This document shows, one piece after another, positions 10,263 through 23,052 of a stretch of DNA of 64,000 nt. Position 1 is the first letter of the stretch; each line of letters opens with the position of its first letter. Made by a program: the position numbers and the translations under genes. This DNA is from Helicostylum pulchrum. Taxonomy: Eukaryota; Mucoromycota; Mucoromycetes; Mucorales; Mucoraceae. The notes beneath the pieces are model-generated. The model was not told where the DNA came from. It did not search any database and was given only the letters and a program-made list of their open reading frames with translations. The stretch is from assembly GCA_025677825.1 (NCBI GenBank), contig JAIXMO010000018.1:372001-436000 (forward strand), in the 5' to 3' direction.

Positions 10263-11128
10263 GTAATTTTTTTCTAACGTAGTGCATGTAGTGAATTACC
10301 TGATTTGGTACGTGTAGAGAAAAGGTAATTGAGCGTTGCTTTTTCGTTGATGTCTGTTTGAGTTAGCTAGGTCATTTTTAAAGAAAAATGAGCTTTGATG
10401 AATGGGCAATATTAAGAATCATCAAACGAAAGAGCTGTTAGAATTTGGTATGTGGTAGAAAAGTAAAATAAAAGATAAAAGGTAATAGTAAGTTTAAATG
10501 AGCACCAGTTCCTGTTTTATAAGTAGAACGACTTAGGAAAATAAAGTAAATAAAGAGTTTTGGTAAAAAGTACAATGGAAAATAAGATCCAAGGGAATTC
10601 AGGAACAAAATAAAGTATAAGGAAAAGATAGTTAGAATAAAAGAGCTAATTTAAAGGTCTTTTATAAATAAAAAGAAGTATAAGATTAAGATGTTGACAA
10701 AATACGAATTGATTTTTATTATAATATGATTTTAGTTGGAGGTATTTATATGTTTTATAGGATTATCACAAAAGGTATTTTTTAGAAAAAAAGAGAAATA
10801 AAATTTAAAACAACTATCCTCTTCAAAGAGGATAGCTCTTCAATGAGGATAGCTCTTCAATGAGCATAGCTCACCAAAATAGTGTGACAAGAGGAAATTA
10901 AAGACAGTGTGTAACAGTGCTTGTAGATTTGCCTTCTGCAGTGGTACCTTTTATGTAATTGTTCCCTTCATTTTTTTTTATTTTTAGTTGATCCTGAATA
11001 AAAGATAAATCAGAATAGACGATAACAAAGTTACATTTACAATAAAATGAGTAAATACATCGATGTCGTCAAAGTACCTCTTTTTTCCTTCCAATATCAT
11101 CTTTATTTATTTACAAAGAGCTGTATAA
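10263..11128. other. Intergenic DNA with a small hairpin and 17-bp repeats
   Basis: AT-rich, purine-biased DNA without open frames. At 10815-10832 there is a perfect hairpin ATCCTCTT-CA-AAGAGGAT, and from 10828 a 17-bp unit GAGGATAGCTCTTCAAT occurs twice, with a degenerate third copy to about 10878. No function is recognised. Confidence 0.4.
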
Positions 11129-11723
11129 ATGAAGAGACCTCACGATGAAGACTCGGATGAGGGATCAAAAAGAGGTGAGTAGGTGATTTATCTATTCTAA
11201 AAAAAATGATAAAAATACGGCTTGAGCTGATAAAATAGGTGGTGATCTATTTCGTTATTTTTACGTACACTTTGTTTACACTTGTTTACACTTGTTTCGC
11301 GCAAGGAAGTTCAAAAAAAAAAAAAAAGCCGTGACATTTTTTCCAGCCGCACGCTTAATTGTTACTTTTTAAAAGCCGTTCATCTTTTTTTCGGATGATT
11401 TAATCCTCTTTAAACTAGATGATTTTATTAAGAACATCGTTAAGCTACAGATGAATAATATTTTAAAGGAAAGAAAAAGGTATGAAAAAGATATGAAATT
11501 TTTTGAAAAATGAACAAAAAAATCTTCCCGCTTAAATTTAAGGTCTTATCTCATTCTAATCCAGACGTATCTTAAAGCTTGCAACTGCTGCGAGGCCAGC
11601 AAATTCTTTCTAGCAATGAAAAGGTCAGAACATTATCCTTTCAAACTAGAAAATCATAAGCGCTTAAAGGACTTGACTCTTCTAAGAATTAAATTAGTTG
11701 ATGTTGAGGTGATACAAGAATAA
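11129..11723 (+). CDS. Hypothetical small three-exon protein (95 aa)
   Basis: Exons 11129-11174, 11419-11479 and 11543-11723 join in frame (288 nt) across introns with GTGAGT...CTAG and GTATGA...TTTAAG signals. The product begins MKRPHDEDSDEGSKRDDFIK and ends KLVDVEVIQE. The middle contains YLKACNCCEASKFF, with a CxCC cluster. The first intron (244 bp) is four times longer than usual here because it contains repeat A copy 2. The third exon starts in the same TCTCATTCTAATCC block found in repeat A copies 3 to 5, so the gene may have been assembled from, or invaded by, that repeat. No family recognised. The consistent phase of three exons argues for a real or recently real gene. Confidence 0.45.
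11215..11350 (-). repeat. Dispersed repeat A, copy 2 (inside an intron)
   Basis: The reverse complement matches 45545-45660: GTCACGGC, a T run, GAACTTCC, CGCGAAACAAGTGTAAACAAG, GTACGTAAAAAT, GAAATAGATCAC, and TATTTTATCAGC. The copy has one extra GTGTAAACA unit. It lies inside intron 1 of the small gene at 11129-11723, on the opposite strand. Confidence 0.65.
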
Positions 11724-12166
11724 AAGATAGAATTTATGGCATCACTTTAAATTGTTTTGAAACAACCGGGAAACTTTTTTTTTTTACTTTATAAAACTTT
11801 ATATACATGACTTGAAACAAGATTGCAATTATCTTATCATGTCTTTATTTTAACGAAGAAGGATGGACTATTACTTTTTATTATGTAATTGATTAAATAA
11901 ATGTATAATGATCGAAAAAAAAAATCACACTGTTACACTGCTTATTTAAGTTCTGTAAGAAATGATACAGTAGAGACGACTTTCTACTTTGAGGGTTTAT
12001 ATAAACTGTAAACGCGCGAATGACGATTCTCATGATAAACACAACGTGTTTTGCTTTTTTTTTTTTGGTTATTATGATTGGTTTAATATTATTTTTTTTT
12101 ATTTATAAAAAAAAGGGATTTGATTGTCTTTTTCTTTCTTTCTTTCTGCATACAAAAAAAAAAAAA
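11724..12166. promoter_or_regulatory. Upstream region of glucosamine-6-phosphate deaminase
   Basis: AT-rich intergenic DNA ending in T-rich and A-rich tracts immediately before the ATG at 12167. An in-frame extension to 12020 exists but reads through these tracts and is rejected as the start. No specific site recognised. Confidence 0.35.
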
Positions 12167-13301
12167 ATGAGATTAATTATTCGCGAAGATTACGAAGAAG
12201 TATCCGAGTTTATTGGTAATGTATTAACGCAGTTTTTCATTTTATTTTATTACGCTACTTATAAAAAGAGTTATATAGCAAACTATATCAAGGAACGCAT
12301 TAGACAATTTGAACCTTCAAGTGAAAGACCCTTTGTTATTGGTTTACCAACCGGGTCATCACCTATTAGTGTCTACAAGAAACTGGTTGAACTTTACAAA
12401 CAAGAGAAAATCAGTTTCAAGCATGTCGTAACTTTCAATATGGATGAGTACGTTGGTTTGCCCCGTGACCATTCAGAATCCTACCATTCATTTATGTGGA
12501 ATAACCTCTTTAAGCATGTTGATATCAACCCTTCCAACGTTCATATCTTGGATGGTAATGCTCCTGATTTAGATGAAGAGTGTAAGAAGTTTGAAGCCGA
12601 TATTGCTCGTGTCGGTGGTATCGAATTGTTTTTGGGTGGTATCGGTCCTGATGGTCATATTGCCTTTAATGAACCCGGATCTTCTTTAACCTCTCGTACA
12701 CGGGTCAAGACATTGGCTTATGAGACCATTATTGCTAATGCTAGATTCTTTGAAGGTGATATCACTAAAGTACCCAAGTTGGCTTTGACGGTTGGTGTAG
12801 CGTAAGTTTTTTTTTTATTCGTTTTTTTTTTTCAGTTTAGATACTAATGCAGTGTATAGAACTGTTATGGATGCTCGTGAAGTAGTTGTTCTTATCACGG
12901 GTGCTCACAAGGTAAAATAAGAGATAAAGGACATAATATAGTGAAATATCCATCATTCTTAACTATGTATATTTAGGCAATCGCGTTAGCAAAATGTATT
13001 GAAGAAGGAATAAATCATATGTGGACGGTTTCAGCTATTCAAATGCATCCTAAAGGACTTATTGTATGTGATGAAGACGCTACGTTAGAACTTCATGTGA
13101 AGGTAAATTTATTTTATATACACAAATTCATTTTTTTTTTCCTAAACGTGAATGAGATAGACGGTTAAATACTTTAAATCTATTGAACACGTTCATCATT
13201 CATTGATCGGGTCCGAGAATTTGTCACTTCAAGGTGGTGTCAAACAATTAAAAAGTGTATTATCTGCAGCAAACAACAGGCCTACCACTCCAATGGAATA
13301 A
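12167..13301 (+). CDS. NAG1: Glucosamine-6-phosphate deaminase
   Basis: Five exons (12167-12215, 12279-12801, 12860-12911, 12977-13102, 13161-13301) give 296 residues. The protein converts glucosamine-6-phosphate to fructose-6-phosphate and ammonia in the cytosol, feeding amino sugars from chitin turnover into glycolysis. The match to the GNPDA/NagB family is strong throughout: LPTGSSP near the N-terminus, [13 protein letters not shown] with the catalytic Asp region, [26 protein letters not shown], and VLITGAHKA near the C-terminus. The start was chosen because [15 protein letters not shown] aligns with the family N-terminus. It is followed 131 bp later by the Pfs2 gene in the same orientation. 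Confidence 0.97.
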
Positions 13302-13432
13302 AAATTTCTTCTGAAAAAAAGTGTGACTAACATAAATGGTGTATATTTTTCCGCTTTTTTTTTTCTCTCTAATTTTTTTTTTCTTTTTCTTTTCTGCTTC
13401 GTAATAAACAATAATATACACACACACACAAA

Positions 13433-15787
13433 ATGGAAGTAGCTCACAAATGGGAAGATGACGGAGGATCTGGAGGTGGAGGTGGAGGCGGAGGAGGTAG
13501 ACGACCAACACGAATGGCAGGCGAAGGGGGCGGTGGTGGTAACGTTCCCTTCTCCAAGATGGTCTTTGACGGTAAAAGAATGAGAAAAGCTATTCAAAGA
13601 CGAACCGTCGATTATAATCATAGTGTAGCTCGATGGATGCAGGTTAGATTGAATACTTTTTTACTTATTCTCCTAATAAAAAAATATATACCTTTCAACC
13701 TTTTGTTCTGATTTGTTTTTATTATTTTTTCATTTTTTTTTCGTATACTTTTTTATATACTTCCTTTTTTTTTACTTTCTTGTCTATGGTATAAACTTGT
13801 AATAGGAACGTGTATGGATCCGTGATAGAAGAGATACGCGATACTTAAGGCCAGACCCTAACTTTATTGTTAATGTAAGTAAACAACCAAAAAAAGCAAA
13901 AAAAAAAAAAGCACTATTAATAATGTCATTTTTAGTTGTTGCCTCCAGTTGCATATCTTGATAACCCTATTAACGCGGTAACAACAAAATTCATTCATAC
14001 ATCCACCAACAAAATTAGATATCCAGTCAACGTTGTTAGAGTAAGTTATACATGTATACATTTCAAACAATTTATCTTACCCTGTTATATATTATAGTGG
14101 ACTCCAGAAGGTCGTCGTTTAATTACAGGTTCTTCCAGTGGTGAATTTACTTTATGGAACGGTCTCACATTTAATTTCGAGACTATTTTGCAAGCGCACG
14201 ATTCTGCTGTACGTGCCATGAACTGGTCACATAACGATAACTGGATGGTCACTGGTGATCACAGCGGTATTATCAAATATTGGCAATCCAACATGAGTAA
14301 CTTAAAGATGTTTCAAGGCCACAAAGAAGCAATTCGTGATTTAACTTTTGCTCCCTCTGATACTCGTTTCGCTACCTGTTCCGATGATTCTTATATTAAA
14401 ATTTGGGATTTTAATACCGGTACTGAAGAAAAGACATTAAAGGGTCACGGTTGGGATGTCAAGTGTCTTGATTGGCACCCATACAAGTCTTTATTGGCTT
14501 CTGGTAGTAAGGATAACCTTGTCAAATTATGGGATCCCAAGTCTGCAAAGAACATCACTTCACTGTAAGTTTTTTTTATCTTATAATCTTGAGAGAAATT
14601 TTACTTACATTTTTGTTTTAGTCATGGTCATAAGAACACAGTCTTGGCTTTAGAATGGAACCAAAACGGTAATTGGTTAGTTACAGCGGGCAGAGATCAA
14701 CTTGTCAAAGTATATGATATCAGAACCATGAAGGAATTACAAGTATTTAGAGGACACAAGAAGGAAATTTGCTGTAAGTTTTTTTTTTACCAGCAAAAAA
14801 TCAAACAAACAAATGATTTTAACCTTTTTTCCTTTCGTAGCTGCTAAATGGCATCCACAACACGAACGTTTATTAGCAACTGGTGGTTCAGACGGCGCAT
14901 TAATGTTCTGGATGACAGGTCAAGATCAACCAGTTGGAGAACAAGAGACAGCGCACGAATCCAACATTTGGTCATTAGACTGGCACCCAGTTGGTCACAT
15001 CCTTGTATCTGGATCCAACGACCACACCACGCGTTTCTGGACCAGACCCAGACCAGGAGAATTAACATCTGATAAATTCGATTCAAGTCAACACCACGAC
15101 GATGAACCCGCACCTGTCATCAAAGAAGATTATAGACAGCAGTTTACTGAACCACCCCCTTTCAGACCTCATAACGCTCCTCATCAAAAGCTTGAACCTC
15201 CTCCATTTAGACCTGTCAATGCTCCTATCATGAGAGATACAGGTCCTCCTCCCTTTAGACCAAACAACAATACACCTCATCAGTTTAATGAACCACCACC
15301 TTTCCGTCCTCAACAACAGGATATGATGATGCGTCCTCCATTTGAAGGTGGTATTGGTAGTGGGTTCAGTCGTCCTCCTCCTCCTAATAGTAGAGGTGGT
15401 ATGGGTATGGGTAGAGGTAGAGGCGGTATGCCACAGCAACAACAAAGGCATAACGCTAATAGTATGCAGCAAGGTTATAGACCTCCTCCTCCCATGATGA
15501 ATAACGGTGGTGGTGGTGGTGGTGGCGGCGGAAGGTTTGATAGTGGACATTCATTCCAGCAACAACGACCTCCTATGATGCATAATCAAAGAATGAATAA
15601 TATGAATAATATGAATAAAAGACCTTATCCTCCCCCCCCTCCTCCTCAACAACAACAACAAATTCAAGAAGGCGGTCCCGGATATAGACCTCCTCCTCCA
15701 TTTGGTGGAAACCCTCAACAGCAGCAACAACAGCAGCAGCAGCAATTTTCTCATAGAGACAGTAAGAAACCTAGAAGATGGAATTAA
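13433..15787 (+). CDS. PFS2: WD40 polyadenylation factor Pfs2/WDR33
   Basis: Six exons (13433-13642, 13806-13874, 13936-14040, 14098-14564, 14622-14773, 14841-15787) give 649 residues. In the cleavage and polyadenylation factor this subunit helps bind the polyadenylation signal. After a Gly-rich N-terminus comes the family's [20 protein letters not shown] segment, then seven WD40 repeats (ends such as FTLWN, IKYWQ, IKIWDF, VKLWD, VKVYD, LMFW, TRFW). The C-terminal third is low-complexity: four copies of EPPPFRP-like motifs, RGG/GRGRGG, a long Gly run, and poly-Pro and poly-Gln, ending KKPRRWN. This recalls the long C-terminal tail of animal WDR33 more than short yeast Pfs2. Introns are 57-66 bp except the first (163 bp). 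Confidence 0.95.
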
Positions 15788-18261
15788 AAATCCTTTTTAG
15801 TGAAAAAAAGATACTATAATAAAAAAAACACAAAAAATAAAAAAATAAATAAAAAGAGGGGCGGTCAAATTTACACATTCTTGTAGAAAAGTGTATCCTC
15901 TGTCCATATTTACACTTACTTTACACATGTGTAAAAATTTCAGTCTTTTTTTGACTTTATCTTAATATACACTGACCGTGGTGGATGCTCTAAGGATTGT
16001 AATGTAGAAACTGTAAAGCAACTCGTCGTTTTCACTGGTCATATTATCAAAGATACGTCAACATAATTGAAGTACTCTCCTGGTGATTCTTGTAAGTGAG
16101 ACGTAGTTGAGGCTAGATCTTGTACAGTACCTTTGACTCATGCAAGAAGAAAAGAGGCGATCAAAGTATTTGAACTCTTTGCATACATTTATACAAGTAA
16201 AATTATAACATATATACACAGTGTATATTTACTTTCTTGAGTTTATTTTAGTTATTATTAAAAGAGTAGGAAAAAGCGTACGATGCTCTGGAAGAGGAAA
16301 GACTAGGCTTAAAATTTGTCGATGATAAAGATATGGTTCGAAATAGTAAAAGCTTTTTGTAGTGCTTCCGATTAGACCTTCGTCATGATCTCATTGCAAA
16401 TTTACGGGATTGGCTATTTGCACGGCACCACCACATACACAGCTAAATCAAAAGATCTCAAAGACTTTGCTCATGCCCTGATTCCATCGATATTTGCAAG
16501 CATACGTTCCTTGTTTCGAGAATTATGACAATCCATTTCTCTGTAAGTAAGATAGTAAGCATTGCCCGGGAACCTGTCATCAACAACCGTACTGATGATA
16601 AGTCTAGCTATATTTCAGCTTATGCTGAAAACGCGGAAGAATACTGTGCTTGCTCAAAAAAGGTGTCCAGAGAGTTACAAGTAGCAATAACAACCAGGAT
16701 TATGTTTTCGTTTCGGATATGGATAATCAACTCCAATCCTTGAGAGATTCGCTTGCTCGTCCAGCAAGACAAACGTAGACTTTTTCTTTTTATACATATA
16801 AGCAATTAATTTTAGAAATCATAGCCTTCCGTGCGTGTTAATTCGAAAATAATAGGTAAGTCTTTATAATATGGCAGTTTAAGAACTTAATATAGTTTGT
16901 AAAAAAGTATGATTATGCACAATAAAAACATTTGAGCTTATATATGAATTATTTTGTACCTGTCAAAAGACTTCGCAAAAAAAGTTAATCGATTTTTTAG
17001 TAACGAGTGGAGGTGCCTGAATTTGGAAGAAGTTTTTTTATCACGTAATACATAGTATGCAGAGAAAAAAAAAAAAGGAACAACATAAGTTTGTTTAAAT
17101 TAAATAATATAGCTAAGAAGTTTTTAGTTTTTATATTAGACCATTGAGAGACCATTTTATTGTGTACATAATCAATGTTTTTTTTTGTTTTGTTATTTCT
17201 TGTAAATCATACCTAAATTAACTTCCCTGGCTCTTGTCACACAAACTTGAGCCAAAAGTATAAATACCTCTCTTTCCATTTTCTTTCAAATAAACTTAAC
17301 TTACGTAGACTTAAAATATCTTAGTGTTCACTTATTTGGTTTTTCTCTATCCCTTTGTTTTATCTTTCATCGCTTGGCTAACATCTGTATTAAATTACAT
17401 TTCTTAGTCACCTTTCTAAAGATTCATTGCTGATATACACTCCAAAGAGTCTTAAACTATTATTTTTATCTAAGCTTTTACTTTATACAATTTATTGTAT
17501 TACCCTCTCTCTATCACTTTGTCTGATTATCCCCTTGTTTAATAACATTGTTGATGACCCCTTTATGAAGACTAGACGTCTTAATACCATTTTGCCTTAA
17601 TCTAAATAAATAAGTTACATAACTAGTTGACAACTATATAGTTTGGTGCTCACTCTAATCTGGACTCTTACTGTAGTTAACTTCGTGTTTTATTATAATA
17701 TCCTTCTCAAAACCTACACTTCTAAATTTATTCCCGAGTTGTATCACTATGTATGTAATCAATATATCAATTGCGATGTTTTTTTTCGATGCACAGTAAG
17801 AAAATATTTCCGTGGGCAAAGTCAACATATCGTTTTTTGATAAATATGTGTACAAAAAAATATCACTGCGTTGACGTCTTATATACTTTATTCATAAAGC
17901 ATAATATCAACTAGAAGAAGTCCTCTTGTAATAAAAACATACATAATTATACAATTTACGATACCTTTGAAACTATTTTTCGACTCCTCCCTGTTAAAGA
18001 TTGATACAAATCATTTTTTAATATATCGTCAATTTCTCGGTCCTTTTTACAAAAAAAAAAAAAAAAGTCTATATATCATCGATCAGCTTTGCTTTAGTGC
18101 TGTATGTTAAATATATTTTTCATCAATATTATTTTTTAAAAATTATCTGTCCCCTCTTATTTTATATATTCACTTGACCACTTATAGCTTTTGATAAAGG
18201 TAAGATTTTATACAGAGATATACATTTGTACGCTCAATAAACTTAACTCTATAAGTGTAGA
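15788..18261. other. Gene-poor AT-rich region with coding relics
   Basis: No intact gene is seen across 2.5 kb. Between about 16130 and 16760 fragments look once-coding: a TTTATTTTAG acceptor near 16250 is followed by ALEEERLGLKFVDDKDMVRN (about 16283-16342), then stops and frame changes. A pair of TTTACAC-type motifs lies near 15868-15940. From 17100 to 18230 there is only AT-rich sequence. The last part may hold whatever promoter the decayed gene at 18262 once had. Confidence 0.35.
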
Positions 18262-21200
18262 ATGCGTAATTCAAAGAAGAAAAGGCAAACGAGTATGTTT
18301 GCTGAAGATAAGCAGATAACAGTGCCAATACTATCAAATAAGCGAAGGCTCAGTGCTGGAGAATCATCACAATCAGACTTTACAAAAAGAACCAAACAGC
18401 AGCATAACAATGATCCAGCTTGTCTTACACACTTTGATAATTCAATGCGCAATTTCATATCTACTGTGTTCTTAAATAAGATAAAGAACAGCAAGAAACT
18501 TGAAGCTGATTTATTGAAAGCCAAGGAAGACTTATCAAGCAATGCAAGGCTTCCGAATAAAATAATGTCAAATGCTGCGACTTTTGCTGGTTTGGAGCTT
18601 CCCGTAATGAGAAATTTTATAGAAAACAAGCTACAAAAATACCTATAAATTTGTGGAAAGATTATATCAATGAGCACTTCGACTCGATTGCCAGAGAGCT
18701 CAAAGAAAGAAATCTTTCATTCAGGAAAGAAGAACCCCCTTCCTCTTCAGTTCAATCAGACCCAAGTACTGCTCATGTTGAAGAGCAGTACAGGACAATT
18801 TTTATTTCAACAAAGAAAGGTTTGCGAAAAGATCTTCCTGAGGAAATAGAGAACGTAGTCAGAACTAAACTGGAAGCATCTCTTAAGAATGCAAGTGATC
18901 ATCATGCCCACTTTTTATTCATAGTAAATTCTATGGCTATTGTCCTGAAGACCTTGATTTCTGTTGATAACAATGGTGATTTAAGACTTGAAACATCTCG
19001 CGGGTACAATGTATTACAAGTACTTCCTGATGAATTTATCTGAAAGAATGATATAAAACCTGTATTCTCATCATTACCGCTCCTCCATAATATTCCGGGT
19101 GACGTATCAAAAAGAGCTAGAGATTTTGTTCACTGATCAACACTTGTCTCTGACCAACTCCCATTTATTTGGCTCAGATGCCCAACAAAGAAACCTGGAA
19201 AGGCATCCTTTGGAAAAGTTCTTGTAGCCTCCCACTAGTACAGTTACAGATAAGGAAGCAGATATTGAGTTGGTAAGATATAGTTTCTATTCTCTTAATC
19301 AAAAATAATTAACAAGCATGCTTTGTAGGATCTCTCTGATGTAACTATGCCTGACAATGAATCTTCTCGCTCACGTATAAAGTGTCTAAAGTGAGTGACT
19401 AAGCATATCTTATTCTCTCTTGAAGAGCCTACAACTGCAGAAGATATACAAAAGGAGATCCCGGATGCAACCGAAAAAGAGGTGACAACTGTAAACCTGT
19501 TGATTCAAACGTTGAAGCCGTATATACATGATAAGTAAAACCGTTTTGTAAACGGTTATCAGCTACCTTTCTGCTTAATAGCAAACGATATATTACATAT
19601 CACAGGCTATACAAAGTTTACCCGTTCACTTTTCCCTACACCTCGACCAACAAAGCTTCAAGCACTGGAAATCAATGTCCCGTCATTATATCAGATGTTA
19701 ACATCGGAGCCTAATGCTCTTAGTATTGCCGATTTTAATAATAAAAAGATTGATTCTATCGAATATGCGCAATCAAATAAGGATGCCGTGTTTTTTTCAG
19801 CATTTGATATGGCACAAATCAAGAAAAATTGTGAGTCATACAAGCTTACCTTTGCTCAAAGCATCAGGATATTACCGGGTATGAAAGCCTGTAAAGTATT
19901 GAGCTCCAAACCAGTAAAAAAAATCGGTGGTGCTGCAGAAAAAGGATCTACTAGCTATATATCTCATATTTTGAATAATCCTGTAGTCATAGAAGAAAGT
20001 AAAAAGGATCTTTCTGATTTGAAACAACCGGTGGATACTCTTCAGAACGAAATCAACAACTTGAAGGAAGAGTTACCTTGTATAAGTCTGATCTGTTGAC
20101 GTAGCTGACTATAGATATAAAGACAGTCAAGGTTAAATTGAAGGATGACAATAGCAATAACGATCTGATAACCAGACTCAAAGATACCAAGAAAAAAAGA
20201 CAAGAGGCGTATCAAGCTATTCAAGTATGTCGACCTAGTAAAGCTACATTTAATGAAGAACTTTACTACAAAATGAATGCCATTCGCTATAAAAGTCAGC
20301 TTGATAAGAAACGAGAGGAAAAGTCTGCTGGGTCTGCCAAAGAAGAAAAAGAATCAGTTTGTATACTTATTGGCGAGACACGCGGTGTATATAAAGCTGA
20401 AGAATGTCGTTTGTCAGAGGTTGATAAATTTTTTTCCTTTTCCGGTACCGACAATGGAATTATAAACATGTCGACTACGACACAGTTTACATTAGATAGA
20501 TTCAAGCTTCATTTGGAGCTATATAACCGTTACCAAGTCTTGGGAGAAGTAGATATCGATATTCAAGACCACAGAAAGTATCTGGACTTACCTCAACAAA
20601 ACCAAGTAATAATTCTGCAGATATTGATGTGGGTTGCTCCCACTGTAAGGTCAGGAAGAAACTAGAGAGAGCGAAAGAACATACAGAGAAAGGAAAATAA
20701 GTGTCTAAGGTAGAAGATGTATTGTCAAAGTCACCCGTGATGGTAAAAAACACCACCTTGTCACAATATCAAAATGCCTTTAACTTGCATGCTAGCAAAT
20801 CTGATCAGTTGCAAAAGTTTTATTCTTCTAAAAAGATAGCGAGCTTGTTGAGAGCAAACGAGGTTTTAAAACAAGTTTCTGTATAAACTGGTTGACAGTG
20901 AAAGAAGAAAGATAGTATCAGGAGGAGGTAACATAATACAATGCAACTTGGCATAATTATATATTTTTGGAAATCAATTAATTTTGATGGTCTAATAGAT
21001 TGGAAAAAGGTTATTCAATTCGTTGTAGACAGAGGAGCAGGAGTTGGAAGTAGTATAAAGGACACCGTAGATATGGAGGGAAGTGGCAGGAATTATGCAT
21101 GGCAATAGAGGGAATGTCTGTATCACCAACGAACACATGCCATCGCACCCATTATTTATTGAAGAAAAAGAGGGCAAGATAAAAAGAAGATATACTAAAG

Positions 21201-21439
21201 GCAGTTTGATCTGTATCAACCCAGGATGTGTCTCCGTGAAACACGGTAGGGCTACAAAGTCCCGAGATGCCCTGTCATCTTTGGCCATAGGTTTATCGGG
21301 CCTTTCCTCTGTTATACTTGGTGCTCTAATTCCTTGTTTTCCTCCTACCAAAATCAGTCAATTTGATATTGAAAAATTCAAAACAAATGCATCTTCCTTC
21401 TGTGAAGAAGAGAAGAACAGCCAGTTGCAATGCAACTAA
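18262..21439 (+). pseudogene. Degenerate Fanzor-like (TnpB-related) gene
   Basis: At least six coding blocks in different frames follow one another: 18262-18648, 18651-19043, 19695-20096, 20138-20662, 20701-20883 and 21083-21439, with intron-like GTAAGA...TTTGTAG at about 19274-19329. Late blocks carry a broken RuvC/zinc-ribbon order: FSGTDNGI with a candidate RuvC-I Asp (about 20440), GCSHCKVRKK (about 20630), a GGGNIIQC segment after a frameshift (about 20925), KGHRRYGGKW (about 21057), then CINPGC and a terminal SRD that fits RuvC-III (about 21260-21268). The TSxxCxxC half-knuckle expected before CINPGC has decayed to HMPSHPLF. Fanzors are eukaryotic TnpB homologues carried by transposable elements. 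Multiple stops mean no functional product. It differs from the locus at 27.8 kb, so at least two Fanzor lineages inserted in this window. Confidence 0.55.
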
Positions 21440-21803
21440 GGAATAATTAGGTAACGTTATTTTTTATCAAGACCTAATCAAATTTCTAATATTGTGACTT
21501 TCAATCTATCGAGTATTTAGATTTATATTTGATAGTGAATGTACCAAGAAGTTCGATTTGAGACTGGAAGTACTGACAACACACCAAAGCCAAATTGGCT
21601 GAGTAGTGATCTAAATACTATTGGTTTAAAAAAACCAAAAAAAAAAAAAAAAAAGTATTACACAAGACTTGGTATCCCTCTTTTTTCTTCTCTTTCGCCC
21701 TCTCTTTAAAAGAAACAAAAACATAAACATACACACATATATAAAAAAAAAAGCTCTTTTTCCTCCCTCTTTCTTTCTTTCTTTTTTTTTTGCTGATTGA
21801 AAA
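21440..21803. promoter_or_regulatory. Upstream region of the RhoGEF gene
   Basis: It contains an 18-bp A run near 21636-21653, pyrimidine-rich stretches (CTCTTTTTTCTTCTC) and a T-rich leader directly before the ATG. No gene is present. Confidence 0.35.
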
Positions 21804-23007
21804 ATGTCTAATCAACAACATCAGTCACCAGCTTCACATCACCAGTCTCCAGCTTCACATCACCAATATTATGAGAACGAAGGACCAACTAACTCCATTG
21901 ATGAAGTTGAAGCCATGTTGAGCTCACTTGTTGGGTCTCAGCCTCAACCATCTATGAATGGTTACGGATATAACCAACAACCTGTAAGTTATATTATAAT
22001 ATAATAATTAAAAAACTGTAAACTGATAGTATTTTAAAGCAGCAACAGGGTAATTATTTTAATTATCATTCTAATCATAACGTGCGACCTCCTCCTCCTC
22101 AACTTCCACCTCGTAATGAAAGTAACGGCTATCATGGTAATAATATGGCGGAAGGGTCTAACCATGGCTATGGTAATACCGAGTTTAATAACAATCAAGG
22201 TAATAATATGGAAGGGTCCAACAAGTATTATTATCCAAATGAAAGTTACTATGGTTATCCACCTACTACTACTACTAGTACAAACCAACCGTATGACAAC
22301 TATCCACAACAAACTCCTTTACCTCAAAGAGTGTCATCTATCACGAATGAATATATGAATCATGGAATGATTGATAATTCTACACCACCAGCAGTTAATC
22401 CAATGTATACAATGCCTACACCTCATTACCAACCTCAACCTCAACAACAAGAACCTGTATACCCTCCAGTTCAATACCGACAACATCAAAGAAATTATAG
22501 TCAAGGTACTGCATCGCCACCCGGATCTCCTCCTCGTTTTCCTCAAGCACAACCTTATCAAACCATATCTGGATACTCTGATGCAACACAAGAATTAATT
22601 AGTAGTTCATATCGTCCTGCATTTATACAAAATACTTCTGAAACTTCTACCAATGTATCTACGCCAACAAATACTCCTCCAGCTGTAGCGGGAGGATTTA
22701 GACCACAACCTCAACCTACTGTAACGAATAGTACCAATAGACGTACTCCCTCTTCATTAAGATCAAATGTCATTATGACCATTGAAAGGCCAAGATATAC
22801 CTTTGTACCGGAATCTGAAAATAATGAGGGTGAAGTGCCTTTTATCCCGGTATCACCTGATACAGATAGTGATGAAGAGTATTTTGTTAAACAGGTTACG
22901 CCGCATCGCGCCAATGCGTATAGTCAGGATGATTATACTCAGGTTACTCCTGCTGCTGAGTATGACCATAAACAACAAGAGCAGCAACAACATGAGCAGT
23001 TACTTTT

Positions 23008-23052
<45 letters not shown>

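Noticed and set aside
12020..12166. N-terminal extension of glucosamine-6-phosphate deaminase
   Set aside because: It is translated from T/A tracts in the leader, and the family N-terminus aligns at 12167.
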